Counted from the first letter of the stretch, positions 1-6,618 are shown. The stretch is DNA of 6,743 bases from Candidatus Peribacteria bacterium (GCA_031288635.1 JAITQZ010000075.1:1-6743); one strand, 5' to 3'. Made by a program: numbers and translations. The notes: generated from the letters alone by a model not told the origin.

Positions 1-152
1 TGTAATGCTTGTCTCCTTATATCTAATGGTGTTTTTCTTGGTTGTGTATCTGTAAAATTGTATCAACAACTTTTACATTTGTACCTTTGTTTTCCTTTCA
101 TAAATCCATTTTTCACTACGCTTTTCCCTTGGCATTGTTTACAAAACAGCAT
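1..152 (-). CDS. IS1-family-like transposase, N-terminal part (runs off left edge), contains UGA=Gly
   Basis: The visible 50 codons start at the ATG at 152-150 and continue past base 1. Seen: a zinc-ribbon pattern with C4-x2-C7 and C26-x2-C29, then Gly-Tyr-Asn-Phe. Between the Cys pairs lies VVKNGFMKGKQRYKCKSC, which is typical of the InsA-type N-terminal DNA-binding domain of IS1-family transposases (consensus: Cys pair, KNG, basic turn, QRYxCxxCG). The Gly after the last Cys is encoded by UGA (65-63), so standard translation truncates the gene here and hides it. Basic residues follow (QPRKTPLDIRRQAL), the start of the expected helix-turn-helix. The catalytic domain lies outside the window, so I cannot say whether the copy is intact. 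Family-level assignment is fairly secure; another zinc-ribbon transposase group such as IS1595 is possible. A -10-like TAATAA sits 6 nt before the ATG. Confidence 0.8.
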
Positions 153-158
153 TTTTTC

Positions 159-210
159 TTATTAAAAACTAAAACTATTTCCTTTATAGTTTTTTCTTTC
201 CCTTTTACAA
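159..210 (-). promoter_or_regulatory. Candidate promoter(s) of the transposase gene
   Basis: Two alternatives are visible on the minus strand. A conventional promoter has TTGTAA (210-205), a 16-nt spacer and TATAAA (188-183), giving a leader of about 25-30 nt. Alternatively TAATAA (164-159), exactly 6 nt before the ATG, would give a leaderless transcript, matching the other genes in the window. No Shine-Dalgarno sequence lies at a usable distance from the ATG. Confidence 0.35.
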
Positions 211-324
211 TACTTTTATCTATGATCAATTAGTAATACCTGATTTATATTGTTTAAGCAACACATTTTCTTATATTAAGCCAAATTTTTAAATATTGAA
301 AATTTTATGTAATTGCTAATTAGT

Positions 325-2859
325 CTACGTAAATTGACCTTGAAAGTCTGAAGGAATTCCTTCCAAAGTGCTATCAATATGTGCATGGTAGTCTTTCGTC
401 GTTATTTTACCATCTTTATCCATATCTATACCGGGATTTTGTGCAGCAATGGCTTGTGCAGAGAGCCCTGGAGCTTCAAAAACGTATTCTGGATTCCCTG
501 TGTGTGCTAATGCAGCAGGAAAGAACGTAAATAAACGCAACTCTGCAAAACTTTTGAATTGTCCCTTTCCTCTCTCATAGTATTTCTGTACATAGGCTAA
601 CTGCTGTACAGCTGTCATTTCCTTCAAAGCTTCCACTGTAGTTCCTAATCCCTTTGCTGTCTTTGGCATAAATTGAATCAATCCCGTAGCATTTGATACT
701 TTATTGACAGCCTTATGATTAAAACCAGATTCTAATTTCATTACTTCCATTAATCGATTTGGATTAATTCCCAGATAGGTAGAAACCTCCTCAACCTTTG
801 TCTTGAATGCTTGTTTTTCTATATCAGTTCCAGGGATTTGGTCGAAATACATTAAAGTACCATCATATCCTTTCAATTGTTCAGGATTTGTGGTGGCTGC
901 GGTTTCAGTAGTGGTAGCAGAAGGAGTTTCGATGGTAGCGTTATCGGTAGTGCTCACAAAATCCGTTGGTAAGAAAACACTAGCTTCAATCCCATTAATT
1001 ACGTGTTGTTCTTGGACGAAGAGTGCAGAAATCATCGTAAAGACCACCGTATCGGTAGAATCTACTTTCGAGAGATATTTTTGATTTCCTGCTAAATGTT
1101 GCGTAATGGCTTTGAGGTACCCGTCAATAAACACCTCTTTATTTTGATTGATTTTGTCCGTATTGACGACCAGTTTTTTATCTACGGTTTTTACATAAGT
1201 CCCCCCCAAAACTGCTTTCACAGCTAAAGGATTGAGGGTTGCAGTATCCAGCTTGTCTTTCAAGGTCGTGTGTAAGGTAGGTTGGTCAATTTTGAAAAAC
1301 TGTTCACTATTTTGTAAAAATCTGACTCCTTTTTTCTTGTAGATTTCAAATACCGTATTTTCCGGCTTCAGTTCTTCCGTTGATTTGTGAGAAATGAGGT
1401 CTTGGTACGTCTCATATAAGGTTGAAATTTGTTCTTTCCTTGCCTTGCTCTCGGTTTTGTCTCCAAAATCTTCTTCAATTGGTTGCAAAAATCTTCTCCT
1501 TTTCCATCCCTCAAATCCACCTGGGAATCCGAAAATACTCAACACAAAGTTCAAAATTCCTTTCATAAATTCGCTGTCTTCAATAACTTTCATCACATCT
1601 ATACCCAATAGTTGTTCCAATGGATTCAAAAACGTTTTTGTTAGAACATCTCCTGTGGTAAGTAGCCTATCTTTTCCCTTTTGCAATCCTTTCAAAATAC
1701 TAGGCGACTTCTCCATAAGGTCTAAAATTTTGGAAGCAGTTTCTGGAGTGGGCTGGACATCAATTTTACCGATACGCTCTAAAACTTCCTGTTTATCCGC
1801 TGCAGTGAGTCAAAATGCTTTTTCTTCATTTTCAAAAGTAATGCCTAATTGTTCTCGTCCTACGGTATAGAGATTTGACTCTTCCCCTTGAGCGTTTTTG
1901 TTTTGCCACTCGTTTAGCATCAAAAACTCTCTAAAATGTGCGGGATTTCTGAGAAGTTCAGCAGTTTTTATTTTGTGGAGAAAGTTTTTGTCTTTCTGTC
2001 TCTGAATGTTCAAATAATCCAACGCTCTGGTCATTGATTTGATTGCTTCATAAGCTTCACTGACTCCTTGAGCTAATCCTACTACACTACTAAAAGCACT
2101 TTTTACAGAGCCGACATTGAAGTCTTGCAAAAAAGATAATATTTCTTGATTATTTGCGTGATTATCTTGTCCTTCTTTCCCTTTCAAAAGTTCCAATAAA
2201 TACCATTCAATTCACGGAGCGATGACTTCGTGGCAATACGTGAGGAGCTCAGGATTTTGGGCTTTTTCTGCCTCATTATCAAAAAGTTTCCACTCTACAA
2301 ATTGTTTAGCCACTTCGTGGGCACGTTCCAGCGTTTTTTCTAATCTCTTTTCTGGATTGGTATCTACGCCCAAGTTTTTGAAACGCTTGTCCAGAGCAGA
2401 ATTGCTTAATGCGGTTTTTAATTTGTCAGCCGTGGTAGAGCCTTGTAAAAGTTCATAGGTAGAAATTGTTGTCCTGGTTTCCTGCTGTTCTACGTTTTCT
2501 TTCTGCTTAGTTTGCAGTTTTCTTTTCAATGCCTTCCCACTGTCGGACAAATCTTGTTCAACGATTGCTATGACACCAACATAATAACTCTGATTTTCCC
2601 ATTCTTCTCTTGCATATCTTTCTAACAGCTCTTGTAAGGCTATTTTTTCTGTTTCTTCTTGTGTGTTCGTGAGTTCGTTCTCAATTTTTGTAATAAGTTT
2701 TTTTAATTCTGCTTCTCTCTCGTCTTCCAATGCTTTGATTTTCTCTTTAGTTGTTTCTTTCGCTTCATCAGAAAGTTGAGCAAGCTGTTCAACAAGCTTT
2801 TTTATATCATTCTCTTTTCCCTCTTTTGTCTCTTGGAGGGCTTTGATTTCGTCTGACAT
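325..2859 (-). CDS. 844-aa coiled-coil protein with lytic-transglycosylase-like (SLT) domain and C-terminal EF-hand-like loop; two UGA=Gly
   Basis: Probable role: cleaving glycan strands of peptidoglycan. With UGA as Gly at residues 216 (2214-2212) and 350 (1812-1810), three same-frame segments join into one frame from the ATG at 2859 to TAG at 325-327. Seen: residues 1-80 are rich in Glu/Lys/Leu with heptad-like spacing (coiled coil). Residues 80-640 are mostly helical and unrecognised, with a short hydrophobic stretch at about 433-447 followed by WKRRR. A Thr/Ala/Ser-rich linker covers about 633-661. An SLT-like domain spans about 685-790, with MKLESGF (candidate catalytic Glu710) and ATGLIQFMP (724-732). 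A 12-residue EF-hand-type loop, DMDKDGKITTKD, is at 812-823. There is no N-terminal signal peptide, which is odd for a cell-wall enzyme; export by a dedicated machine, release on lysis or a place in a phage-like particle are all possible. The family of the first 640 residues is unknown to me. Confidence 0.85.
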
Positions 2860-2864
2860 AAGAA

Positions 2865-2892
2865 CATATAGAAAACTAAAATCTCTTGTTAA
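2865..2892 (-). promoter_or_regulatory. Promoter of the 844-aa gene, leaderless type
   Basis: Minus strand: TTAACA (2892-2887), 16-nt spacer, TATATG (2870-2865), then 5 nt to the ATG. Five of six bases match the -35 consensus. Transcription starting about 6-7 nt after the -10 would begin at or next to the start codon, and no ribosome-binding site is present. Confidence 0.5.
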
Positions 2893-2915
2893 GTATATTC
2901 AAAATATGAAAAAAA

Positions 2916-2944
2916 GCAAAAAAAAGCGGGTTTTTTTGTTTTGC
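2916..2944. repeat. A/T-rich inverted repeat in the divergent promoter region
   Basis: GCAAAA (2916-2921) pairs with TTTTGC (2939-2944). Four further A-T pairs follow inside after a single bulged G at 2938, and the loop is centred on GCGGG. It lies between the two divergent start codons and overlaps the candidate -35 of the phosphoesterase. It could be a weak terminator, an A-tract element that raises promoter activity, or a protein-binding site. The sequence alone does not decide. Confidence 0.3.
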
Positions 2945-2968
2945 ATTCTGGAGGGGATTGTGTATAGT
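2940..2968 (+). promoter_or_regulatory. Promoter of the phosphoesterase gene, leaderless type
   Basis: TTTGCA (2940-2945), 17-nt spacer, TATAGT (2963-2968), then exactly 6 nt (TCCTCT) to the ATG at 2975. The -10 matches the consensus at five of six bases. It supports starting the protein at 2975 rather than at the upstream in-frame ATG codons. Confidence 0.5.
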
Positions 2969-2974
2969 TCCTCT

Positions 2975-4201
2975 ATGTTAATTATCGGAGACATCCATAT
3001 CACGTCCAAATATAAGGAGAAAATTCTGACTAATCTCAGAACGTTTGTCGCAAGTCAGCCTACAGAGAAACATCTGATTTTTTTGGGGGATTTTGTATAT
3101 CATTTTAGTTATGATAGAGGTGCGTTGTTGGCTCTGTATGATTTCTTCTTGGAACTCTATGTGCAAGGGAAAACACTGTATATTCTCGCAGGAAATCACG
3201 ATTGGTTGGGAAATAGTTTTGTCTTTGATGAGGCGAGAAAGGCGTTTGAAGTGATGGGGAACCCTACCATTTACTTCATCACTCAGCCGTGGTTGACAGA
3301 GATAGAGGGAAAGAATATCTGTTTTTTGCCATATATGTTGGATATCCCTTTGGCTGAGTATCCGTGAATTGAAGCATTTCAAGATGATTGGTATCACGAA
3401 CAGATAAAAACAGGAAATAAAAATCAGATTTTTTCAGCAAAGTTACATCTCTTAGTACAGTATTTCCAGCACCAGAAGTTGCAATCCCCAGATGCTTCAC
3501 TTACTTTTATGCACCACTATTACTTTGATGGGGTGGTATTCCCCGGGCAAAAGTCAAAGTTCTCATTTCGTGATGTGGCTTTGAGTTCTCAACGATTGGA
3601 CGAGCAGCATTTGTGTTTTGTTTCTGGGCATTTGCACCAGAGTTTTACGTATAAAAATTATCTCTGTACGGGTTCGGTTCGAGCGACTTCCCCTTTGGAG
3701 GAAAATCAACTCAAAGGCGTGCGAAAATGGTCTGGAGCACAGTGGAGTTTCTACGAAATGGGAGTCAATGCATATTTCGCGATGGAGTCTGCTGCCGGTC
3801 TCTTTCCGAGTCCTTTAACGTCGGATGAAGTGATAGCTCATTATGAGCAGTTGAAAATAAAGCTGAAGGAGAATCTGCTTTCGTTGCCTGTGGAATATCA
3901 TTTTTTGCTTGCTCTGGATTTGAAGACGGTGGTGCTGTCGCTGCGTGTGGAGGAACTGAAGTATCAGCAGATGGATTCCTTCGTCTTGCCTGAGCTACAG
4001 ACACAATTGGCAGACATCAAGCTGAAAAGACAACAGGTACGTGTAGAAGATTTGTTGGAAAAATTGCAAAAGCCAGATTCTGCGTTGCTCAAGTCGGGAT
4101 TTAGTGGGTGGATTGATTTGCTGAAAGCGTTTTTGAGAAAACAGTATCCAGAGAGCTATCAGGAATATGAGAAACTCTTGCAGGAATTGGAGCTGGTGTA
4201 G
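2975..4201 (+). CDS. Mre11/SbcD-like metallophosphoesterase (DNA exonuclease family), one UGA=Gly
   Basis: Calcineurin-like phosphoesterase of 408 residues. In the Mre11/SbcD family the enzyme processes DNA ends and hairpins with an SMC-like ATPase partner (SbcC/Rad50). Seen, in order: GDIH (5-8), GDF (38-40), GNHD (73-76), MHH (179-181) and GHLH (218-221). These are the five metal-binding/catalytic motifs in normal order and spacing. Residues from about 250 to 408 form a helical, Leu/Glu/Lys/Gln-rich C-terminal part, as in SbcD, and total length is close to E. coli SbcD. The UGA at 3365-3367 (Gly131) lies between motifs III and IV; reading it as stop would remove the last two metal-binding motifs. 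The start at 2975 puts GDIH at the usual N-terminal position and fits the promoter. An upstream extension to 2843 would overlap the divergent gene. No SbcC-like gene is in the window, so another phosphoesterase subfamily remains possible. Stop is TAG; the next gene converges. Confidence 0.82.
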
Positions 4202-4246
4202 GGGGGATATTTTGGAATTCTGAAGATTTGATATTTATTTTTCTAT

Positions 4247-4277
4247 AAAAAACCTCCCCTAGCCCGTAGGCGAGAGG
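4247..4277 (-). terminator. Rho-independent terminator of pilin A
   Basis: The stem CCTC/GAGG (4253-4256 with 4274-4277) plus the inner CCTA/TAGG (4258-4261 with 4267-4270) closes a GCCCG loop. On the minus strand it is followed directly by six T (4252-4247). It starts 23 bases after the pilin A stop codon. On the plus strand no T-run follows, so it is probably a poor terminator for the convergent phosphoesterase gene. Confidence 0.7.
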
Positions 4278-4299
4278 AAGTTTGAAAGAAAAACGTTTT

Positions 4300-4953
4300 T
4301 TAGTAAGTTATTATGTAGAAGAGTTGAGAAGGATTTTGATACGTACATGCTTGGTCTCAACTAGTACTTGCTTTAAGATTCTCTGTCAATTCTATGCTTC
4401 CTTTACAAGGAGAAATATTAGACAAATCTGAGTCTTTATTGATACATCAGTCGTCTTGAGTCGGCTTACCAGCACCAGAATCACAGTTCTCCTGCTGCAT
4501 CACCCAGTTAGACTTACCAGGAATTTCAGTCTTTGCCATTAAGATAAATCCTGCTTTTTTCACCGTGTTTTTTGCCAATACTAAATATTGGAAGCCTCCT
4601 CCTGTACCGACATAATTATTATTCATTCCCGTCCATTCATTTCCTAGGTTAGGGTCTGTAGGAAGACCAGACATAATGTTGCTCGTTACTAATTTAACGA
4701 GTTCATTAGTGTTTATGGCATTGGATGCTGGGTCACCAGTAGTTCCACTCCCATGAGGTCGATTACCATTTAATGATTGATAAGTTACGATAGCCGCCTG
4801 CAACTGAGAAAGTGCGGTCTGTCTTGCCGTATCTCTCGCCATTCCTTGAGCTCCTTGAAGTCTTGGTAAGAGTGCTGCAATCAAGATACCAATAATCACA
4901 ATTACGATAAGCATTTCCACGAGAGTAAATGCTTTGAAAGTGAGTTTTTTCAT
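4300..4953 (-). CDS. Type IV pilin-like protein A (217 aa), two UGA=Gly
   Basis: Extracellular pilus subunit. Seen: a short basic leader MKKLTFKA, then FTLVEML, the class III prepilin signal with Glu at +5, and a hydrophobic helix to about residue 30. The predicted prepilin-peptidase cut is between A8 and F9, so position -1 is Ala, not the usual Gly. Residues 6-63 are identical to pilin B. Residues 64-125 and 150-200 vary, while KTEIPGKSNWV and the end CTYxNPSQLxYIxTY are nearly shared. Four cysteines (C157, C170, C183, C203) match four in pilin B and suggest disulfide-bonded C-terminal loops. UGA encodes Gly169, directly before C170, and Gly199. The true stop is TAA at 4302-4300; stopping at 4447 would lose three of four cysteines. 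A major pilin is more likely than a minor pseudopilin but this is not proven. It lies downstream of the recombinase on the same strand, 106 bp away, with its own promoter. Confidence 0.9.
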
Positions 4954-4970
4954 AAGTTTTGTATATAGAA
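4945..4970 (-). repeat. 26-bp perfect inverted repeat, left copy (pilin A promoter and start)
   Basis: Read on the minus strand, these 26 bases are identical to 5939-5964 on the plus strand. The repeat covers the -10-like element, the start codon and the two Lys codons of pilin A. After 6 differing bases a further 13-base match (TTCAAAGCATTTA) continues into both genes. The two copies flank the tyrosine recombinase gene in opposite orientation. The upstream half is non-coding, so its identity is not explained by protein conservation. Confidence 0.8.
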
Positions 4971-5018
4971 ATAAAAGATAAGATAATTAACGTATAAGGT
5001 TCTTAAATATTTTTGCAA
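4960..5018 (-). promoter_or_regulatory. Pilin A promoter region
   Basis: TATACA (4965-4960) lies exactly 6 nt before the pilin A ATG, which predicts a leaderless mRNA; no clear -35 accompanies it. A second possible promoter upstream has TTGCAA (5018-5013), a 16-nt spacer and TATACG (4996-4991), which would give a leader of about 30 nt with no Shine-Dalgarno sequence. Having both could allow two expression levels. Confidence 0.4.
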
Positions 5019-5059
5019 GTGATAAATGAAAATTCTAGTTGACATAAGAAAAAATTCAT

Positions 5060-5896
5060 TTACTCCATCAAATTGCACACCAACCCTGCAGTGTCTGCAA
5101 GTTCTTTGTTGCTACAATGTAAATACAGTGAAGTCGTAGTCAATGAGGCGTGCCCTGCAATTTTCTGAATTTTATATACATCTGCTCCCTGACTCGCTAA
5201 ATACGACAGATACGTATGCCTGAGCGTATGAGCAGAAAATTTGATGTGTGTAGCATTACGAATACGGGAAATCCTATACTGTACAGTAGCTTTTTTCATC
5301 CCTAGGACACTGCTACCTTTGCTTTTTAGTGAAGTACAACAGTTTCGCGTAGTAATTGGCAGGAAAATCGAACGAAGTTTTTTCCCTTTGCCAAGAACAT
5401 TGATTTGATAGACATTTCCTATAAGGATAGCTTTTTTGAACTGTTGTTTTTGGAGGGAACAAAGCTCTGAAAGTCTGAGTCCTGTGGTCAGTAGGAGCAA
5501 AATCATTGCCTGATTCTTACGATTTTTAGCGACATATTGCAGGATTTTGTGGATTTCTCCAGTAGTTAAACGCTGAGCTTCCTTTTTGATGGGTTTTCTG
5601 TAGAGAAAGTTTTTCGGACTTTCCACCTTGATTTTCTGAAGTTCGCAGAAATGCAAAAAGCTTCTGAGTTCAAAGAGATAGGTTGATTTTGTGCTTTCTT
5701 GCCAATGCTGGGCGTAGACCAGTTGTTGGATTTCCGGAGCCGTGAGGGTTTGTCGCTGTTGAGTTTTTCAAGCTAAACGGAAAAGTCTGGTCAAATCTCC
5801 ATAATATTTTTTAACCGTGGTTAGAGAGCTGCCTTTGAGTTTCTGATAGTTGCCAAAGGATTTGAGCATTACGGAGAGAGTGAGCGTGTTGTTCAT
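5060..5896 (-). CDS. XerC/XerD-like tyrosine recombinase (278 aa), one UGA=Gly
   Basis: Site-specific DNA recombinase that cuts and rejoins DNA through a tyrosine-DNA intermediate. Seen: an N-terminal SAM-like core-binding region (about 1-95, including TVKKYYGDLTRLFRLAG and STYLFELRSFLHFC) and a catalytic domain from about 105. The catalytic set is complete: R141 in TTGLRLSEL, a Lys in GKGKK (170-173), H223 and R226 in HTLRH, H249 in AGHAS, and Y258 in TTTSLYLH. Length (278) is close to XerC/XerD and to small phage-type integrases. UGA at codon 43 is Gly; ignoring it loses most of the DNA-binding domain and forces a false TTG start at 5656. The ATG at 5896 gives the full-length protein. Stop is TAA. 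It sits between two oppositely oriented pilin genes, divergent from pilin B by 59 bp. A role in pilin locus rearrangement is inferred from position only; housekeeping chromosome-dimer resolution or a mobile-element role are alternatives. Confidence 0.9.
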
Positions 5897-5907
5897 CGTT
5901 TGAAGAG

Positions 5908-5913
5908 ATTAAA
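5908..5913 (-). promoter_or_regulatory. Possible -10 element of the recombinase gene
   Basis: TTTAAT lies 11 nt before the ATG at 5896, which would give a leader of only a few bases. There is no recognisable -35 and no Shine-Dalgarno sequence. It is the only gene start in the window whose -10 does not sit 5-6 nt from the ATG. Confidence 0.25.
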
Positions 5914-5933
5914 AGCTAAAAAAGCGAAATTCC

Positions 5934-5950
5934 TTGTATTCTATATACAA
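5934..5950. repeat. 17-bp palindrome TTGTAT-N5-ATACAA over the pilin B promoter
   Basis: TTGTAT (5934-5939) and ATACAA (5945-5950) are perfect inverted arms around a 5-nt centre, overlapping the pilin B -10 element and lying in the spacer with the divergent recombinase. The left arm is absent upstream of pilin A, which has TTTTAT there. It could be a repressor operator or a recombinase-arm site, or chance in A/T-rich DNA. Confidence 0.35.
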
Positions 5951-5964
5951 AACTTATGAAAAAA
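5939..5964 (+). repeat. 26-bp perfect inverted repeat, right copy (pilin B promoter and start)
   Basis: Exact reverse-complement partner of 4945-4970. It covers the -10-like TATACA, the start codon and the two Lys codons of pilin B. The segment between the copies (4971-5938) contains only the recombinase gene and its flanking spacers. Confidence 0.8.
5944..5949 (+). promoter_or_regulatory. Pilin B -10-like element, leaderless type
   Basis: TATACA lies exactly 6 nt before the ATG at 5956, identical to pilin A. There is no convincing -35 hexamer at 16-18 nt upstream and no Shine-Dalgarno sequence, so transcription may need an activator. Confidence 0.45.
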
Positions 5965-6618
5965 GCAAATTTCAAAGCATTTACCCTTGTAGAAATGCTC
6001 ATTGTAATTGTTATTATTGGTATTCTCATCGCAGCACTCCTCCCAAGACTCCAAGGAGCTCAAGGAATGGCGAGGGACACTGCAAGGCAAACAGCACTTT
6101 CCCAGCTACAAGCAGCTATCGTGACATATCAGTCTTTGAATGGTAGGCGACCTGGTAGTGGAGAGGCTACCATCTCACCGGTGGGTGGTATCAATACCAA
6201 CACTATGACTAAACTAGTAACAAGTAATATTATGTCAGAGCTCCCTGTGGATCCAAACCTTGATAATACACGAACGGGAGTTGGTGCAGTTCCAATTACC
6301 TGAGGAGGCTATGCTTACATCGTATTAAAGAAGAATACTGTTAAAAATGCAGGCTTTGTGTTGATGGCAAAGACAGAGATTCCAGGAAAATCCAATTGGG
6401 TACAATGAACCGGTTGTACTACGAGTATTGGACATCTCAATCCATCAGGAAAAGGGCAAAGCAATATTCCATGATGTATTGGAACAGACACAGACCTGAA
6501 AAATGTTACTGTATGTAAGACTATGACACAAAGTGGTGAGGCTAAAACAGGTAGTGGTGGGGCTCAAGATTGTACTTATGTAAATCCTTCCCAACTCTAC
6601 TACATAGTAACCTATTAG
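5956..6618 (+). CDS. Type IV pilin-like protein B (220 aa), three UGA=Gly
   Basis: Pilus subunit paralogous to pilin A. Seen: leader MKKANFKA, prepilin motif FTLVEML (cut expected between A8 and F9), hydrophobic helix to about residue 30, and an amphipathic helical stretch through YQSLNG (63). UGA encodes Gly116 (6301-6303), Gly151 (6406-6408) and Gly173 (6472-6474); the frame ends at TAG 6616-6618. Gly116 aligns with a GGA codon in pilin A, and Gly173, just before C174, aligns with a UGA in pilin A. Cysteines C154, C174, C187 and C206 match the pilin A set, with the same 13-residue step between the second and third. The stretch between residue 64 and the shared GKSNWV, and much of the tail, differ from pilin A. 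Stopping at 6301 would yield a 115-residue fragment without any of the cysteines. A terminator follows, then pilin C in the same direction. Confidence 0.9.

Noticed and set aside
42..233. 63-aa plus-strand frame at the left edge
   Set aside because: It is antisense to the transposase N-terminus and its upstream region and has no recognisable domain; low-complexity Phe/Ser/Ile composition.
1394..1870. 158-aa plus-strand frame, and other plus-strand frames at 803-1084, 1429-1611 and 2222-2458
   Set aside because: They lie antisense inside the 844-aa gene, show no family features, and are the expected shadows of a long frame.
1810..2214. Reading the UGAs at 1810-1812 and 2212-2214 as nonsense mutations (pseudogene) or as boundaries of three genes
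   Set aside because: The frame continues without shift across both sites, and the same in-frame UGA pattern appears in five other genes with intact domains.
2843..2974. N-terminal extension of the phosphoesterase to an upstream ATG
   Set aside because: It would overlap the divergent gene, cross its promoter and the A/T hairpin, and displace the GDIH motif from its normal N-terminal place; the TATAGT box fits the start at 2975.
3365..3367. UGA as tryptophan (code 4) or selenocysteine
   Set aside because: Pilin alignment places UGA against GGA, and the transposase motif expects Gly after CxxC. Ten UGAs in unrelated genes are too many for selenocysteine.
2978..3500. Minus-strand frames at 2978-3397, 3279-3500 and 3765-4004
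   Set aside because: They are antisense to the phosphoesterase, whose five motifs are intact on the plus strand.
5039..5044. Perfect TTGACA on the plus strand as a -35 box
   Set aside because: It points into the 3' end of the antisense recombinase gene, with no gene to serve and no convincing -10 at the right distance.
5024..5061. Inverted repeat AAATGAA/TTCATTT as recombinase terminator
   Set aside because: Only 7 A/T-rich pairs with a 24-nt loop and no T-run after it on the minus strand; also overlaps the stop codon.
5060..5656. 198-aa recombinase starting at TTG 5656
   Set aside because: The frame continues upstream through UGA codon 43 to an ATG at 5896, restoring a core-binding domain of normal length.
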